Shown one piece after another: positions 1 through 8,192 of a stretch of 64,000 nucleotides of DNA. The stretch is from assembly GCF_024614185.1 (NCBI RefSeq), contig NZ_JAHTLF010000003.1, positions 310,001-374,000 of the forward strand. The letters run 5' to 3'. Under the pieces are notes generated by a model. It ran no database searches and had not been told where the DNA came from. It saw only the letters and a program-made list of their open reading frames with translations. This stretch comes from Nocardioides carbamazepini. Its GTDB lineage: Bacteria; Actinomycetota; Actinomycetes; Propionibacteriales; Nocardioidaceae. Position numbers and translations under genes: made by a program. The first letter of the stretch is position 1; the number at the start of each line of letters is the position of its first letter.

Positions 1-213
1 GCTCGTTGTGCCCTGATGGACGTGCCCGGAACGGGTGGGTCCCTGGTCACGGTGCGGAGCCCGTTCCGGCTCGCTTCGGCGCCGGAACCGCGCAACGAAC
101 GTTTCCCCGATCTGGGGGCCGACACCGAACGGGTGCTGATCGAGCTCGGCTACTCACCTGAGGAGGCGCGTGCCCTCGTGCCAGCTGTCACGGCCAGGGA
201 GGAAGCGTCATGA
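1..213 (+). CDS. CoA-transferase family III (CaiB/BaiF), C-terminal end only
   Basis: The reading frame is open from the left edge, so this is only the last ~70 residues of a gene starting outside the window. The tail (FPDLGADTERVLIELGYS followed by EEARAL) is typical of the C-terminus of CaiB/BaiF CoA-transferases, where a P-x-LG-x-(H/D)T-(D/E)-x-(V/I)L-x-(E/D)LGY motif closes the protein. Members move CoA from a donor thioester to a carboxylic acid. It would activate the acid handled by the enzymes downstream. Its TGA overlaps the next ATG by 4 nt (ATGA), so it is the first visible gene of a translationally coupled operon. The Met at position 16 is internal, not a start. Confidence 0.8.
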   Translation, partial: ARCALMDVPGTGGSLVTVRSPFRLASAPEPRNERFPDLGADTERVLIELGYSPEEARALVPAVTAREEAS

Positions 214-1034
214 ACACGATCGAGTCCGACTCGAAGGACGAGCGACACGAAGGCGAGCTCGTGGTCGAGCGCGACGGCTTCGTCACCCTGGTGACGATCA
301 ACCGGCCGCAGGCTCACAACGCCCTCAACGCGGGGGTGATCGACGCACTGCGGCAGGTCGTCAGTGCGTGCGCCGCGGACGACGGCTGCCGAGTTGTTGT
401 GATCACCGGGTCAGGACGCAAGGCCTTCTGCGCGGGTGCCGACCTGGGCGAGATCGCTGAGCTGACGCCCGATGCGGCCGAGGCGTACATGCGTGCGGGG
501 CAAGCTGCATTCCGTCAGATCGAACGCGCGGACATCCCCGTCATCTGCGCTGTCAACGGGTTGGCGCTGGGCGGGGGATTCGAGCTGATCCTGTCCTCTA
601 CCTTCGCGATCCTCTCCTCGGAGGCGTCGATGGGACTGCCCGAGGCCAGCCTGGGTCTGATCCCCGGGTACGGAGGGACCCAGCGCCTTCCGCGGCTCAT
701 CGGACGGCAGGCCGCGACCCAGCTCATGCTGACCGGCGGTCGTCTCTCGGCCGACCGCGCCCACCAGCTCGGACTGAGTCCCCTTCCTCCCGTGGCGCCG
801 GACGACCTCCTCCCGTCAGCCCTGGAGGTGGCACGATCCATCGCCCGGCAGGGGCCCCGCGCCGTGCGATCGATCCTGCGAGCAGTGCGCGAGGGACAGG
901 ACGCGGCTCTGGACGCCGCGCTCGCCCTCGAGTCGGGCCTCGCCGCCCTGGCGATCGCGGACGACGAGTCCCGCGAAGGTGTGGACGCGTTCCTCTCACG
1001 CCGACCACCGCAGTTCCGGGCAGACGTGCCATGA
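210..1034 (+). CDS. Enoyl-CoA hydratase/isomerase family protein
   Basis: A 274-residue crotonase-fold protein, normal length for the family. The oxyanion loop AFCAGADL is at about 72-79. Both catalytic glutamates of true hydratases are present: E125 in GGGFE and E145 in GLPEASLGLIPGYGG. It should therefore add water across a 2-enoyl-CoA double bond rather than act only as an isomerase. The ATG overlaps the upstream CoA-transferase stop (ATGA), so the start is well supported. The substrate is unknown; the operon suggests an intermediate of a cyclic or branched acid. Confidence 0.9.
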   Translation: MNTIESDSKDERHEGELVVERDGFVTLVTINRPQAHNALNAGVIDALRQVVSACAADDGCRVVVITGSGRKAFCAGADLGEIAELTPDAAEAYMRAGQAAFRQIERADIPVICAVNGLALGGGFELILSSTFAILSSEASMGLPEASLGLIPGYGGTQRLPRLIGRQAATQLMLTGGRLSADRAHQLGLSPLPPVAPDDLLPSALEVARSIARQGPRAVRSILRAVREGQDAALDAALALESGLAALAIADDESREGVDAFLSRRPPQFRADVP

Positions 1035-1121
1035 GCGCGCCCCACCGACCTTCGAGCCGACGGACCACGAACGATGGAGACACGCGATGACTGATCGAGC
1101 GGACGCATCGGAGCACCCGCG

Positions 1122-2000
1122 ATGAGCGGGCTGCAGCGCACCGTCGCCGTCCTCGGTGCAGGGACCATGGGGTCGGGCATCGCGACCGTCATGGTCCGTG
1201 CCGGCCACCGGACCATCCTCTTCGACGTCTCCGAGGACGGCCTCGTGCGGGGCATCGAGACGGTCAATGGTTTCCTCGACAACAGCGCACGACTCGGCAA
1301 ACTGACTGAGACCCAGGCCGCAGAGGCGAAGGCACTGCTCGTCGGCACGACCCACCTCGCCGACCTCGCCGCGAGTGACGTCGTGGTGGAGGCCGTCTGG
1401 GAGGACCTCGCGCTGAAGAAGGACGTGTTCGGGCACCTCGACGACGTGGTCTCGGACCGGACCCTGTTCCACACCAACACCTCGACCCTCTCGGTCACGG
1501 GCGTCGCCTCCGGGTCTCGTCTCCCGGAGCGGGTGGTCGGGACCCACTACTGCAACCCGGCGCCGCTCATGAAGCTCGTCGAGGTCGCCAACGGGAGGCA
1601 CACGGCTTCCTGGGCCACCGAGGCCACCCTCGAGTTCATGACCTCGCTGGGCAAGACCTCGGTCATCACGAAGGACCGTCCAGGGTTCATCGTCAACCGC
1701 TTCCTCATCCCGTGGGAGAACAGCTGCATCAACGCGCTGGAAGCGGGCCTGGGATCGGTCGAGACCATCGACGCAGCCGTCCTCGGGTCGGTCGGTCACC
1801 CGATGGGACCGTTCCGTCTGCTCGACATCGTCGGCATGGACATCCACCAGCAGGTCGCGACGCGTCTGTACGAACAGCTACGCGACCCGCGCTTCTTCCC
1901 GCCGCCGATGGTCGACCGCATGGTCGCGTCGGGCGACCTCGGTCGCAAGACGGGCCGCGGATTTTACGAGTACGGCGACACGAAGCTGTTCGGATCGTGA
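1122..2000 (+). CDS. 3-hydroxyacyl-CoA dehydrogenase (first of three)
   Basis: A 292-residue protein of the short 3-hydroxybutyryl-CoA dehydrogenase type, without a crotonase domain. The NAD-binding motif GAGTMGSG is at 12-19. The catalytic His-Glu pair is H142 (HYCNPAPLMKLVE) and E154, and N192 of the VNR motif is kept. It should oxidise a 3-hydroxyacyl-CoA to the 3-ketoacyl-CoA with NAD+. The start is chosen for GGAG 8 nt upstream. An 88-nt gap separates it from the hydratase; a 12-codon frame at 1087 that overlaps this start is probably not a gene. It retains more canonical active-site residues than its two paralogues downstream. Confidence 0.9.
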   Translation: MSGLQRTVAVLGAGTMGSGIATVMVRAGHRTILFDVSEDGLVRGIETVNGFLDNSARLGKLTETQAAEAKALLVGTTHLADLAASDVVVEAVWEDLALKKDVFGHLDDVVSDRTLFHTNTSTLSVTGVASGSRLPERVVGTHYCNPAPLMKLVEVANGRHTASWATEATLEFMTSLGKTSVITKDRPGFIVNRFLIPWENSCINALEAGLGSVETIDAAVLGSVGHPMGPFRLLDIVGMDIHQQVATRLYEQLRDPRFFPPPMVDRMVASGDLGRKTGRGFYEYGDTKLFGS

Positions 2001-2011
2001 AGGGACATGAC

Positions 2012-2881
2012 ATGGACCAGATCACCCAGGTTGGCCTGATCGGCTTCGGCACCATGGGCACCGGAATCGCCGTGGTCCTGGCCGCCTCGGGCCGGTCGGT
2101 CGTCGTGGTCGAGGCCGACCAGGATCGAGTCGATCGCGGCCGAGCTGCTGCCGAGTCCCTGTGCGAGGACCTCCTGCCTGACGGCACGGCCGCGGACCGA
2201 AAGGCGATCCTGCGCAGGATCGTGGCATCGATCGACCTGGCTCAGGTCGCGACGACCGAGCTCGTCATCGAAGCTGTGTCTGAGGACCTCGACGTCAAGA
2301 AGGCAGTCCTGGCAGATGTCGCAGACCTGGTCGGTGACGAAGTGGTGATCGCCACCGCGACCACGGCGCAGTCCATCACGGAGCTTGCTGCGGCACTCCC
2401 CAACCCGGGCCGCATCGCGGGCCTGCACTTCTTCAACCCGGTACCCCACCATCGGACCGTCGAGGTGATCCGTGGTCTGGCGACGCGCGACGACGTGGTC
2501 GACGCTCTCGTCGCCTTCGTAGCCTCGCTCGATGAGAAGGAGGCGGTCGTCGTGAAGGACAGCCCGGGATTTCTGGTGAGCTCGATGCAGTTCCCGTATC
2601 TGAACGACGTCATCCAAGCGCTCGACGACGAGCTCGCGAGCGCCGACGACCTGGATCTGGCCCTGAAGCTCGGTCTCGGCTACAAGGTCGGCCCGCTGGA
2701 GATGCTCGACGCCGCAGGGCTCGACGTACACCTGCAGGGCACCTCGGCTCTGCACGCGGCAACGGGCGACGCCCGTTACGCACCCCCACCGCTGTTGCGT
2801 CGCATGGTGGCTGCTGGTCACCTCGGGAACAAGACCGGCCACGGATTTCGCACACACGCCCCCCGGAAGGACGACGCATGA
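2012..2881 (+). CDS. 3-hydroxyacyl-CoA dehydrogenase family protein (second, divergent active site)
   Basis: A 289-residue paralogue of the preceding gene. The Rossmann motif GFGTMGTG is at 11-18, and H139 and E151 of the catalytic pair are kept (LHFFNPVPHHRTVE). It departs elsewhere: the usual TNTSSLS stretch reads TATTAQS, and the usual VN-R after PGF reads VSS (190-191), so the active-site Asn is Ser. It may act on an unusual hydroxyacyl-CoA or have another role. The start follows AGGGA at 2001-2005; an upstream extension of the frame to 1712 lies inside the previous gene and is rejected. Its stop overlaps the next start (ATGA). Confidence 0.85.
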   Translation: MDQITQVGLIGFGTMGTGIAVVLAASGRSVVVVEADQDRVDRGRAAAESLCEDLLPDGTAADRKAILRRIVASIDLAQVATTELVIEAVSEDLDVKKAVLADVADLVGDEVVIATATTAQSITELAAALPNPGRIAGLHFFNPVPHHRTVEVIRGLATRDDVVDALVAFVASLDEKEAVVVKDSPGFLVSSMQFPYLNDVIQALDDELASADDLDLALKLGLGYKVGPLEMLDAAGLDVHLQGTSALHAATGDARYAPPPLLRRMVAAGHLGNKTGHGFRTHAPRKDDA

Positions 2882-3657
2882 CCACATACGACGACATCCT
2901 GGTGGACCGAGACGGTCCCGTCTTCACCGTCACGATCAACCGTCTGGACGCCGGCAACAAGCTGCGTCATCAGACCTGCCTGGAGATCTTCCGCGCCCTT
3001 CAGGAGTTCCGGGTCGACCCGACCCTTCGGGTGGCGATCCTGACCGGCGCGGGCGACAAGTTCTTCTGCATCGGCGGGGAGCACGACCCGATCACATCAC
3101 TCGACCAGTCCCAGGTCCTGCCGATCGTGGACGTCTACCAGGCCATCGACACGATCCCCAAGGCCGTGATCGCCGCCGTCAACGGCTTCGCCGTCGGCGG
3201 GGGGAACGTACTCCACACAGTGTGCGACCTGACGATCGCCTCCGACAACGCCGTGTTCCGCCAGGTCGGCCCCTCTGTCGGCAGCTTCGATGCCGGATAC
3301 GGCAGCTGGTACCTGGAGGACACGATCGGGCGCAAGCGTGCCAAGGAGATGTGGTTCCTGAACCGCAAGTACACCGCCGACCGTGCCCTGGAGATGGGCC
3401 TCGTCAACGAGGTGGTGCCCGCCGACCAGCTCCGTGCCCGGGCGCTCGAGGTCGCTCAGGACCTCGCCACCCGCAGCCCGATGGCGATCGGTGGCATGAA
3501 GGGTGCGTTCTCGGCCCGCCACAACGGAGTCTCGGGGCAGGCGAGGATGGCCCACGACCAACACCTCACGCTATACCTCCAGACGCGGGAGGCCCACGAG
3601 CTCAGCGAGGCTTTCGGAGAGCGTCGCCAGCCCGACAGCGAGACCTTCTACTCGTGA
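2878..3657 (+). CDS. BadI/MenB-type crotonase, probable ring-cleaving beta-ketoacyl-CoA hydrolase
   Basis: A 259-residue crotonase-superfamily protein of the 1,4-dihydroxynaphthoyl-CoA synthase / 2-ketocyclohexanecarboxyl-CoA hydrolase branch. The branch signature GPSVGSFDAGYGSWYLE (131-147), followed by RAKEMWFLNRKYTA and MGLVNEVVP, is clear. S136 and D138 occupy the positions of the catalytic Ser and Asp of MenB. MenB makes menaquinone, but here the gene sits among beta-oxidation genes without any men gene, which favours a hydrolase that opens a cyclic beta-keto-acyl-CoA, as BadI does in cyclohexanecarboxylate breakdown and EchA20 does for steroid ring D. Start overlaps the previous stop (ATGA). 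The exact ring substrate cannot be read from sequence. Confidence 0.8.
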   Translation: MTTYDDILVDRDGPVFTVTINRLDAGNKLRHQTCLEIFRALQEFRVDPTLRVAILTGAGDKFFCIGGEHDPITSLDQSQVLPIVDVYQAIDTIPKAVIAAVNGFAVGGGNVLHTVCDLTIASDNAVFRQVGPSVGSFDAGYGSWYLEDTIGRKRAKEMWFLNRKYTADRALEMGLVNEVVPADQLRARALEVAQDLATRSPMAIGGMKGAFSARHNGVSGQARMAHDQHLTLYLQTREAHELSEAFGERRQPDSETFYS

Positions 3658-4136
3658 GCTCGCCCGATTCTTCTGCCGACCTGTATTTCGACGACGTCCC
3701 GGTCGGGACGTCATGGATGACGACGTCGCGCACCATCACCGAGGCAGACGTCGTCAACTTCGCCGGTCTGACCGGTGACCGGTTCCCGCTGCACACCAGC
3801 GAGGAGTTCGCACGGCAGACGCCCTTCGGTACCCGCGTCGCCCACGGCCTGGTCGGACTGACGTTCGCCCTCGGCCTGATGTGGCCGCGGACCGGACAGT
3901 TCGACCGTTCATCGATCGCCTTCCTGGGCGTGAAGGACTGGAACTTCCTGGCACCCGTCGCCTTCGGAGAGACGATTCACGTCGAGTACGAGGTGACCTC
4001 ACACCGGGCATCCCGCACGAAGAGCGACCGAGGCATCGTCGAGTTCGACGTCCGTCTCGTCGATGCCAGTGGCGACGTCCTCCAGAGAGGCACCTTCGCC
4101 TTGCTCCTCTCGCGCCGCCCGGCGGACCCCGCATGA
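3654..4136 (+). CDS. MaoC-like dehydratase, single hot-dog domain
   Basis: A 160-residue hot-dog protein. The (R)-specific hydratase motif is present in the form FAGLTGDRFPLH, with the Asp and His of the catalytic dyad in place, followed by FGTRVAHGL. It should hydrate a 2-enoyl-CoA or dehydrate an (R)-3-hydroxyacyl-CoA. GTG at 3654 is chosen because it overlaps the previous TGA (GTGA) and gives a normal N-terminus; the frame stays open upstream only because it shadows the BadI-like gene. Its own stop overlaps the thiolase ATG. Members often work as dimers or with a second MaoC subunit; no partner is adjacent here. Confidence 0.87.
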   Translation: MSSPDSSADLYFDDVPVGTSWMTTSRTITEADVVNFAGLTGDRFPLHTSEEFARQTPFGTRVAHGLVGLTFALGLMWPRTGQFDRSSIAFLGVKDWNFLAPVAFGETIHVEYEVTSHRASRTKSDRGIVEFDVRLVDASGDVLQRGTFALLLSRRPADPA

Positions 4137-5317
4137 CCTCTGCGCATCTGTACGCCGCCTCCCGGACGCCGTTCGGCCGGTTCGGCGGAGGGCTGGCCGG
4201 AATCCGTCCCGACGACCTCGCCGCCGCGACCCTCACCTCCTTGGTCGCGAAGGCTCCCGACCTGGACCCGGCCCTCATCAGCGACGTCTACTGGGGCAAC
4301 GCGAACGGCGCTGGCGAGGAGAACCGCAACGTCGGCCGCATGGCGGTGCTCCTGGCGGGGCTCCCGACCAGCGTCCCGGCGACCACGGTCAACCGCCTGT
4401 GCGGCTCCTCCCTCGACGCCGCGATGATGGCATCGCGAGCCGTGGAGACCGGTGACGTCGAGATCGCCGTCGTCGGCGGCGTCGAGTCGATGACCCGTGC
4501 TCCGTGGGTGCTCCCCAAGCCCGCCAAGGCCTACGCGCCGGGCGACATGCAGGCGGTGTCCACCACATTGGGTTGGCGCCTGGTCAACCCGACCATGCCA
4601 GCGACCTGGACGGCGAGCCTCGGCGAGTGCAACGAGCTACTCGCCGACCGCCTCTCGATCGGTCGTGAGCGTCAGGACGCCTTCGCCGAGCGCTCGCACC
4701 GACTCGCCGCGGCCGCGTGGGACGAAGGCTTCTACGCCGACCTCGTCGCCGCGGTCCCCGGCGCACAACTGGAGCGGGACGAGAGCATCCGTCCCGGCAC
4801 CACCCCCGAGTCCTTGGCTGGCCTCAAGCCGTCCTTCCGGCCCGACGGGACGATCACCGCCGGCAATGCCTCTCCGCTGAGCGACGGCGCCGCGTCACTG
4901 CTCATCGCCGCGGAGTCGGCCGCCGAGCAGATCGGTGTGGCACCGCTGGCACGAATCGCAGGCCGAGGAGTGCACGCCGTCGATCCCCAGGACTTCGGCA
5001 TCGCGCCGGTGCACGCGGCGCACCGCGCGCTCGCGGCAGCCGGTGTCGGTTGGGGTGAGGTGGGTGCGGTCGAGCTCAACGAGGCCTTCGCGGTGCAGTC
5101 GATCGCTTGCGTCGACGCCTGGGACATCGATCCTGAGATTGTGAACACCAGGGGTGGTGCCATCGCCCTCGGCCATCCCCTTGGTGCGTCCGGAGCGCGG
5201 GTGCTCGGAACGCTGGCCCACCGCCTTCGTGATTCCGGTGAGCGCTGGGGCGTCGCTGGCATCTGCATCGGCGTCGGTCAGGCCCTGGCCGTCGTCCTCG
5301 AGAACACCAACGTCTGA
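4133..5317 (+). CDS. Acetyl-CoA acetyltransferase / 3-ketoacyl-CoA thiolase
   Basis: A 394-residue degradative-type thiolase of standard length. The acyl-accepting cysteine is C90 (NRLCGSSLDAAMMAS). The base His is H348 in GGAIALGHPLGASGAR, and the second Cys is C378 in ICIGVGQA. NEAFAVQ at 316-322 is the family motif. It should cleave a 3-ketoacyl-CoA with CoA to give acetyl-CoA or propionyl-CoA, completing the cycle started by the hydratases and dehydrogenases upstream. ATG overlaps the MaoC stop by 4 nt. The relatives I recognise best are PcaF/PaaJ-like thiolases that cleave dicarboxyl-CoA products; that is inference. Confidence 0.92.
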   Translation: MTSAHLYAASRTPFGRFGGGLAGIRPDDLAAATLTSLVAKAPDLDPALISDVYWGNANGAGEENRNVGRMAVLLAGLPTSVPATTVNRLCGSSLDAAMMASRAVETGDVEIAVVGGVESMTRAPWVLPKPAKAYAPGDMQAVSTTLGWRLVNPTMPATWTASLGECNELLADRLSIGRERQDAFAERSHRLAAAAWDEGFYADLVAAVPGAQLERDESIRPGTTPESLAGLKPSFRPDGTITAGNASPLSDGAASLLIAAESAAEQIGVAPLARIAGRGVHAVDPQDFGIAPVHAAHRALAAAGVGWGEVGAVELNEAFAVQSIACVDAWDIDPEIVNTRGGAIALGHPLGASGARVLGTLAHRLRDSGERWGVAGICIGVGQALAVVLENTNV

Positions 5318-5347
5318 TCGATGACTGCGCGCGGTCCAGGAGAACCC

Positions 5348-6202
5348 ATGTCCCTAGTACTTCCCCCTCACGTCGGTGTCTTCGGCGGCGGGCGCATGGG
5401 AGCCGGAATCGCCCACGCGTTCTTGCTCGCCGGCAGCCGCGTGAGCGTGATCGAGACCGACGCCGTCGCCGCCGCCGCCGCACGGCAGAGGGTGGAGTCC
5501 AGCACTGCTCAGGCTGCGACTCGCGGCCTGTTCCCCCCGGGGGGCGCAGCGGCCGTCCAGGACCGTCTGACGGTCACGGTCGATGCCGCGGCCCTCCGGG
5601 ACGCCGCCTTGGTGATCGAGGCCGTACCTGAGGTACCGACGCTCAAGGCCGACGTGCTACGCATCGTCGAGGAACACGTGAACAGTGTCGCCGTCATCGC
5701 AACCAACACCAGCAGTCTGTCCGTGGACGACCTCGCGTCGGAACTGGCGGATCCCAGCAGGTTCCTCGGTCTGCACTTCTTCAACCCGGTTCCTGCGAGC
5801 GCGCTCGTCGAGATCGTCCAGGGGTCGAGGACTGGGAGCGACCTCGTGACCCGGGCCCGGGCCTGGGTCGAAGCGCTGGGGAAGACAGCGATCGTCGTCA
5901 CGGATTCACCCGGATTCGCCTCGAGCCGCCTCGGAGTCGCGATCGCGATCGAGGCGATGCGGATGGTCGAGAGCGGTGTGGCCTCGGCCGAGGACATCGA
6001 TCTGGCGATGACGCTCGGATACAAGCACCCCATGGGGCCGCTACGCACGACCGACGTCGTCGGGCTCGACGTGCGCCTAGCGATCGCCGACCATCTCGCG
6101 CGGGAGGTCGGCGACCACTTCACGCCTCCCCAGATCCTGCGCGACAAGGTGGAGCGGGGCGACCTGGGGCGCAAGTCCGGACGAGGGTTCTTCGACTGGT
6201 GA
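5348..6202 (+). CDS. 3-hydroxyacyl-CoA dehydrogenase (third)
   Basis: A 284-residue dehydrogenase. GGGRMGAG at 13-20 is the NAD loop, and H143 (LHFFNPVPASALVE) and E155 are the catalytic pair. The usual VNR reads SSR (192-194), a pattern frequent in one actinobacterial branch of the family. I take ATG 5348 as the start because AGGAGA lies at 5338-5343; an in-frame ATG at 5321 has no such site. It ends the first operon, with 14 nt to the convergent TetR gene. Three paralogues in one operon suggest successive oxidation of different intermediates of one ring-derived substrate. Confidence 0.88.
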   Translation: MSLVLPPHVGVFGGGRMGAGIAHAFLLAGSRVSVIETDAVAAAAARQRVESSTAQAATRGLFPPGGAAAVQDRLTVTVDAAALRDAALVIEAVPEVPTLKADVLRIVEEHVNSVAVIATNTSSLSVDDLASELADPSRFLGLHFFNPVPASALVEIVQGSRTGSDLVTRARAWVEALGKTAIVVTDSPGFASSRLGVAIAIEAMRMVESGVASAEDIDLAMTLGYKHPMGPLRTTDVVGLDVRLAIADHLAREVGDHFTPPQILRDKVERGDLGRKSGRGFFDW

Positions 6203-6216
6203 CGGTCGTCGAGGTG

Positions 6217-6828
6217 CTAGCCGGTCGTCAGCAGCTGCACGGCGGCATCGCCGAACCAGTACGCGAGCTTCGATTCCGAGACGCCCTCGCGAGCTGACAG
6301 TGCTCGAACCTGCCGGGGGCCTGCGAGGTCGACAAGGATCTCGACCGCGACGTCGACGTCCGCGCTGGACATCTTCCCTTGATCGATCCCGCGACGGATC
6401 ACCCCCGACCAGAGCTCTCGGATCTCGTCGTGGCAGTCAGACAGGCGCCGCGCGACGGGCTCGGACAGGTGGAGCGCATCCCGATCGGCCACGACCATCG
6501 CCTCGTGATGACCGAGCTTGAATCGTGACTGCTCCTCGATGCCCCGGCGGGCCTGCTCGACGGGGTCGTCGGCCAGAGACAAGCCGCTGGCGATGGCGTC
6601 GCGCAGGCCCAGGGTGTACGCGAGCACAACTTCATCGAGGATCTGCTGCTTGGAGTCGACGTAGTTGTACAGACTCGGTGCCTGGACGCCCAACTCGTGG
6701 CCGATGTCCTTCATGTTGGTGCCGCTGTAGCCCTGGCGAGCGAAGAGGCGGGTGGCCCCCTCCCGGACCTGCTCGACGCCGCCGGCCAGTGGTCGCCCGC
6801 GGCGGGTCTCGGGATCGGCGGTAGGCAT
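6217..6828 (-). CDS. TetR/AcrR family transcriptional regulator
   Basis: A 203-residue TetR protein. The N-terminal helix-turn-helix is in RLFARQGYSGTNMKDIGHEL and the recognition part GVQAPSLYNYVDSKQQIL (about 27-64). The C-terminal ligand domain is not assignable to a known effector, but TetR proteins of this type in beta-oxidation clusters usually sense an acyl-CoA. It is last in a leftward operon with an FCD protein and a flavin reductase, whose promoter region at 7978-8259 holds matching palindromes. It is the most likely protein to bind them and control both divergent operons. Confidence 0.88.
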   Translation of the reverse strand: MPTADPETRRGRPLAGGVEQVREGATRLFARQGYSGTNMKDIGHELGVQAPSLYNYVDSKQQILDEVVLAYTLGLRDAIASGLSLADDPVEQARRGIEEQSRFKLGHHEAMVVADRDALHLSEPVARRLSDCHDEIRELWSGVIRRGIDQGKMSSADVDVAVEILVDLAGPRQVRALSAREGVSESKLAYWFGDAAVQLLTTG

Positions 6829-6861
6829 GGAGGGGACTCTACTGGGGTGTGCGCCTGCGCC

Positions 6862-7356
6862 CTAGGGCGTCGTCTGCTCGTCGACGGGATGGGCGGAGTG
6901 GCGGTCGAAGAAGCGACGCTTGATGTCCGCGTGGTAGGCGCGGACAGCCTCGGCGGTCGCGTCGCGGTCACGTGCCTCCAGACCCTCCACGATGTGAAGC
7001 CGGCCCTCGCTCCATGCGGCGTGGATGTCGACGGCGCCGACGTCGGGAAGAACTTGTCGGAAGGCAGCCGAGATCTTGAGGCTCCGGAGCATGTCGAGCA
7101 GCAGGTGGTTCTCCGCGAGGCCGATCAGGACCTCGTTGAAGGGAACCACCGTGTCGGTCAGCTCGCTGAGGTCCATCACGCCGTCGGCCGTGGCCGGGTT
7201 GGGTACCGCCGCTTCGGCGACAGCGCGCAGCCTCGCGACTTGTTCGTCGCGGAGGTCGTGGACGACCATGTCGACCACGCCGAGCGAAAGGGCGCAGCGA
7301 GCGTCGAGGATCCGGGCAAGATTGCGTTCTTCCGAGGCGGTGAGTGTCGTGGTCAA
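6862..7356 (-). CDS. FCD-domain protein without a DNA-binding domain
   Basis: A 164-residue protein resembling only the C-terminal all-helical FCD sensor domain of FadR-subfamily GntR regulators. FNEVLIGLAENHLLLDMLRS matches the FCD middle helices, and HIVEGLEARDRDATAEAVRA matches the last helix pair. No winged helix-turn-helix precedes it: the 81 nt up to the flavin reductase contain no coding remnant I can recognise. It is either a regulator that lost its DNA-binding half or a stand-alone ligand-binding protein. Metal-ligand His positions of FCD domains are only partly kept (FNEVL where FHxxL is usual). It is 33 nt upstream of TetR. Confidence 0.65.
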   Translation of the reverse strand: MTTTLTASEERNLARILDARCALSLGVVDMVVHDLRDEQVARLRAVAEAAVPNPATADGVMDLSELTDTVVPFNEVLIGLAENHLLLDMLRSLKISAAFRQVLPDVGAVDIHAAWSEGRLHIVEGLEARDRDATAEAVRAYHADIKRRFFDRHSAHPVDEQTTP

Positions 7357-7437
7357 GACCTTGTCTCCCCTAGGCGATGCCGAATCCTCCGATGCTAGCG
7401 GCGTGCTCCAGCACCGGCAATCAGGGGGGAGTGCGCG

Positions 7438-7977
7438 TCACGCGCTGGCGCGCTCGCGCACGGCCGTGCCCCAAGGGGTGAAGTCTCCGAATCCGCCCTT
7501 GAAGTAGGTGAGCGGCTCTCCGCCGGCCACACAGGCCGCGACAGCCCGGGCGATGAGGATGCGGTGAGTGCCGCCGTACGACGTGTCGACGACCTTGCAT
7601 CGGACCCATCCCAGCGCACCGTCCAGCACCGGGTGCTCGCCTGGACCCGAATCGAGGGCCACGCCGTCGAACTTCGCCGACGAGCGCGAGGCGAAACGCA
7701 TGGCCAGGTCGGACTGGCTGTCGCTCAGGAAGTTCACCGTGAAGTCGCCCACCTCGGCAATGGCGGTGCCGGTCTCGGAGGTGCGGTTCAGGCACACGAG
7801 AAGCATGGGCGGTTCCATCGACAACGAGCTGAAGGCACTCACCGTCGCGCCGAGCGGAACGCTGTTATGAAGAGTCGTCACGACGGTCACGCCGGTGACG
7901 AAGTGCCCCATCGCGTCGCGAAACGTGGTTTCGCTGAGGAGTTGAGTGGCGTCGGCCTGGGCAGTGATGGTGCTCAT
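7438..7977 (-). CDS. Flavin reductase domain protein (reductase partner of a two-component monooxygenase)
   Basis: A 179-residue HpaC/flavin-reductase-like protein. FRDAMGHFVTGVTVVTT near the N-terminus, GATVSAFSSLSMEPPMLLVC and FTVNFLSDSQ are the flavin-binding strands of this family. These enzymes reduce FMN or FAD with NAD(P)H and hand it to a separate oxygenase, here most likely the LLM protein transcribed divergently at 8260. The ATG at 7977 has GGGAG 8 nt upstream; an in-frame ATG 21 codons earlier lies across the operator and is rejected. It is the first gene of the leftward operon ending in TetR. Confidence 0.87.
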   Translation of the reverse strand: MSTITAQADATQLLSETTFRDAMGHFVTGVTVVTTLHNSVPLGATVSAFSSLSMEPPMLLVCLNRTSETGTAIAEVGDFTVNFLSDSQSDLAMRFASRSSAKFDGVALDSGPGEHPVLDGALGWVRCKVVDTSYGGTHRILIARAVAACVAGGEPLTYFKGGFGDFTPWGTAVRERASA

Positions 7978-7998
7978 CTGTTGCTCCCTTCGCTGGTA

Positions 7999-8014
7999 AC
8001 TAATGAACATTAGT
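7999..8014. promoter_or_regulatory. Palindromic operator ACTAATGAACATTAGT
   Basis: A perfect inverted repeat with 7-bp arms (ACTAATG / CATTAGT) and a 2-bp centre, 22 bp upstream of the flavin reductase start. On the minus strand a possible promoter runs TTGCCG, 17 bp, TTTACT, and the palindrome lies at and just downstream of this -10. An isolated half site CATTAGT follows at 8048-8054. Size and symmetry fit a TetR dimer; the TetR at 6217 is the obvious candidate. Binding is inferred. Confidence 0.6.
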
Positions 8015-8164
8015 AAAGCGCATCTGCGGCCGTGCGGCAATGGGTCACATTAGTCCGGGAGCGCCCAGCGGCAGCCGAGACGCGTGTACGCTGAGTCAGC
8101 CAGTTGACGAGGCCGTCGCCGCGTCGCGCGCGAGATCTCTGTCGCCGAGGCAACGTCCGCTGTG

Positions 8165-8192
8165 TTGACTAATGACTGTTCGTAAGTAACAT
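8165..8192 (+). promoter_or_regulatory. Probable promoter of the LLM operon with overlapping operator
   Basis: TTGACT (8165-8170), a 16-bp spacer and TAACAT (8187-8192) form a plausible sigma-A promoter for the rightward operon. The spacer contains ACTAATG (8168-8174), the same half site as in the perfect palindrome at 7999, and the 20 bp from 8168 to 8187 form an imperfect palindrome (6 of 10 pairs). A repressor bound here would occlude RNA polymerase, giving joint control of both divergent operons. Confidence 0.5.

Noticed and set aside
1087..1125. 12-codon leader peptide before the first hydroxyacyl-CoA dehydrogenase
   Set aside because: It has a start and a GGAG upstream and overlaps the next ATG, but no regulatory codon run or attenuator structure; too little to call.
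2878..3657. Menaquinone biosynthesis MenB
   Set aside because: The motif would allow it, but every neighbour is catabolic and no other men gene is present, so BadI-like hydrolase is preferred.
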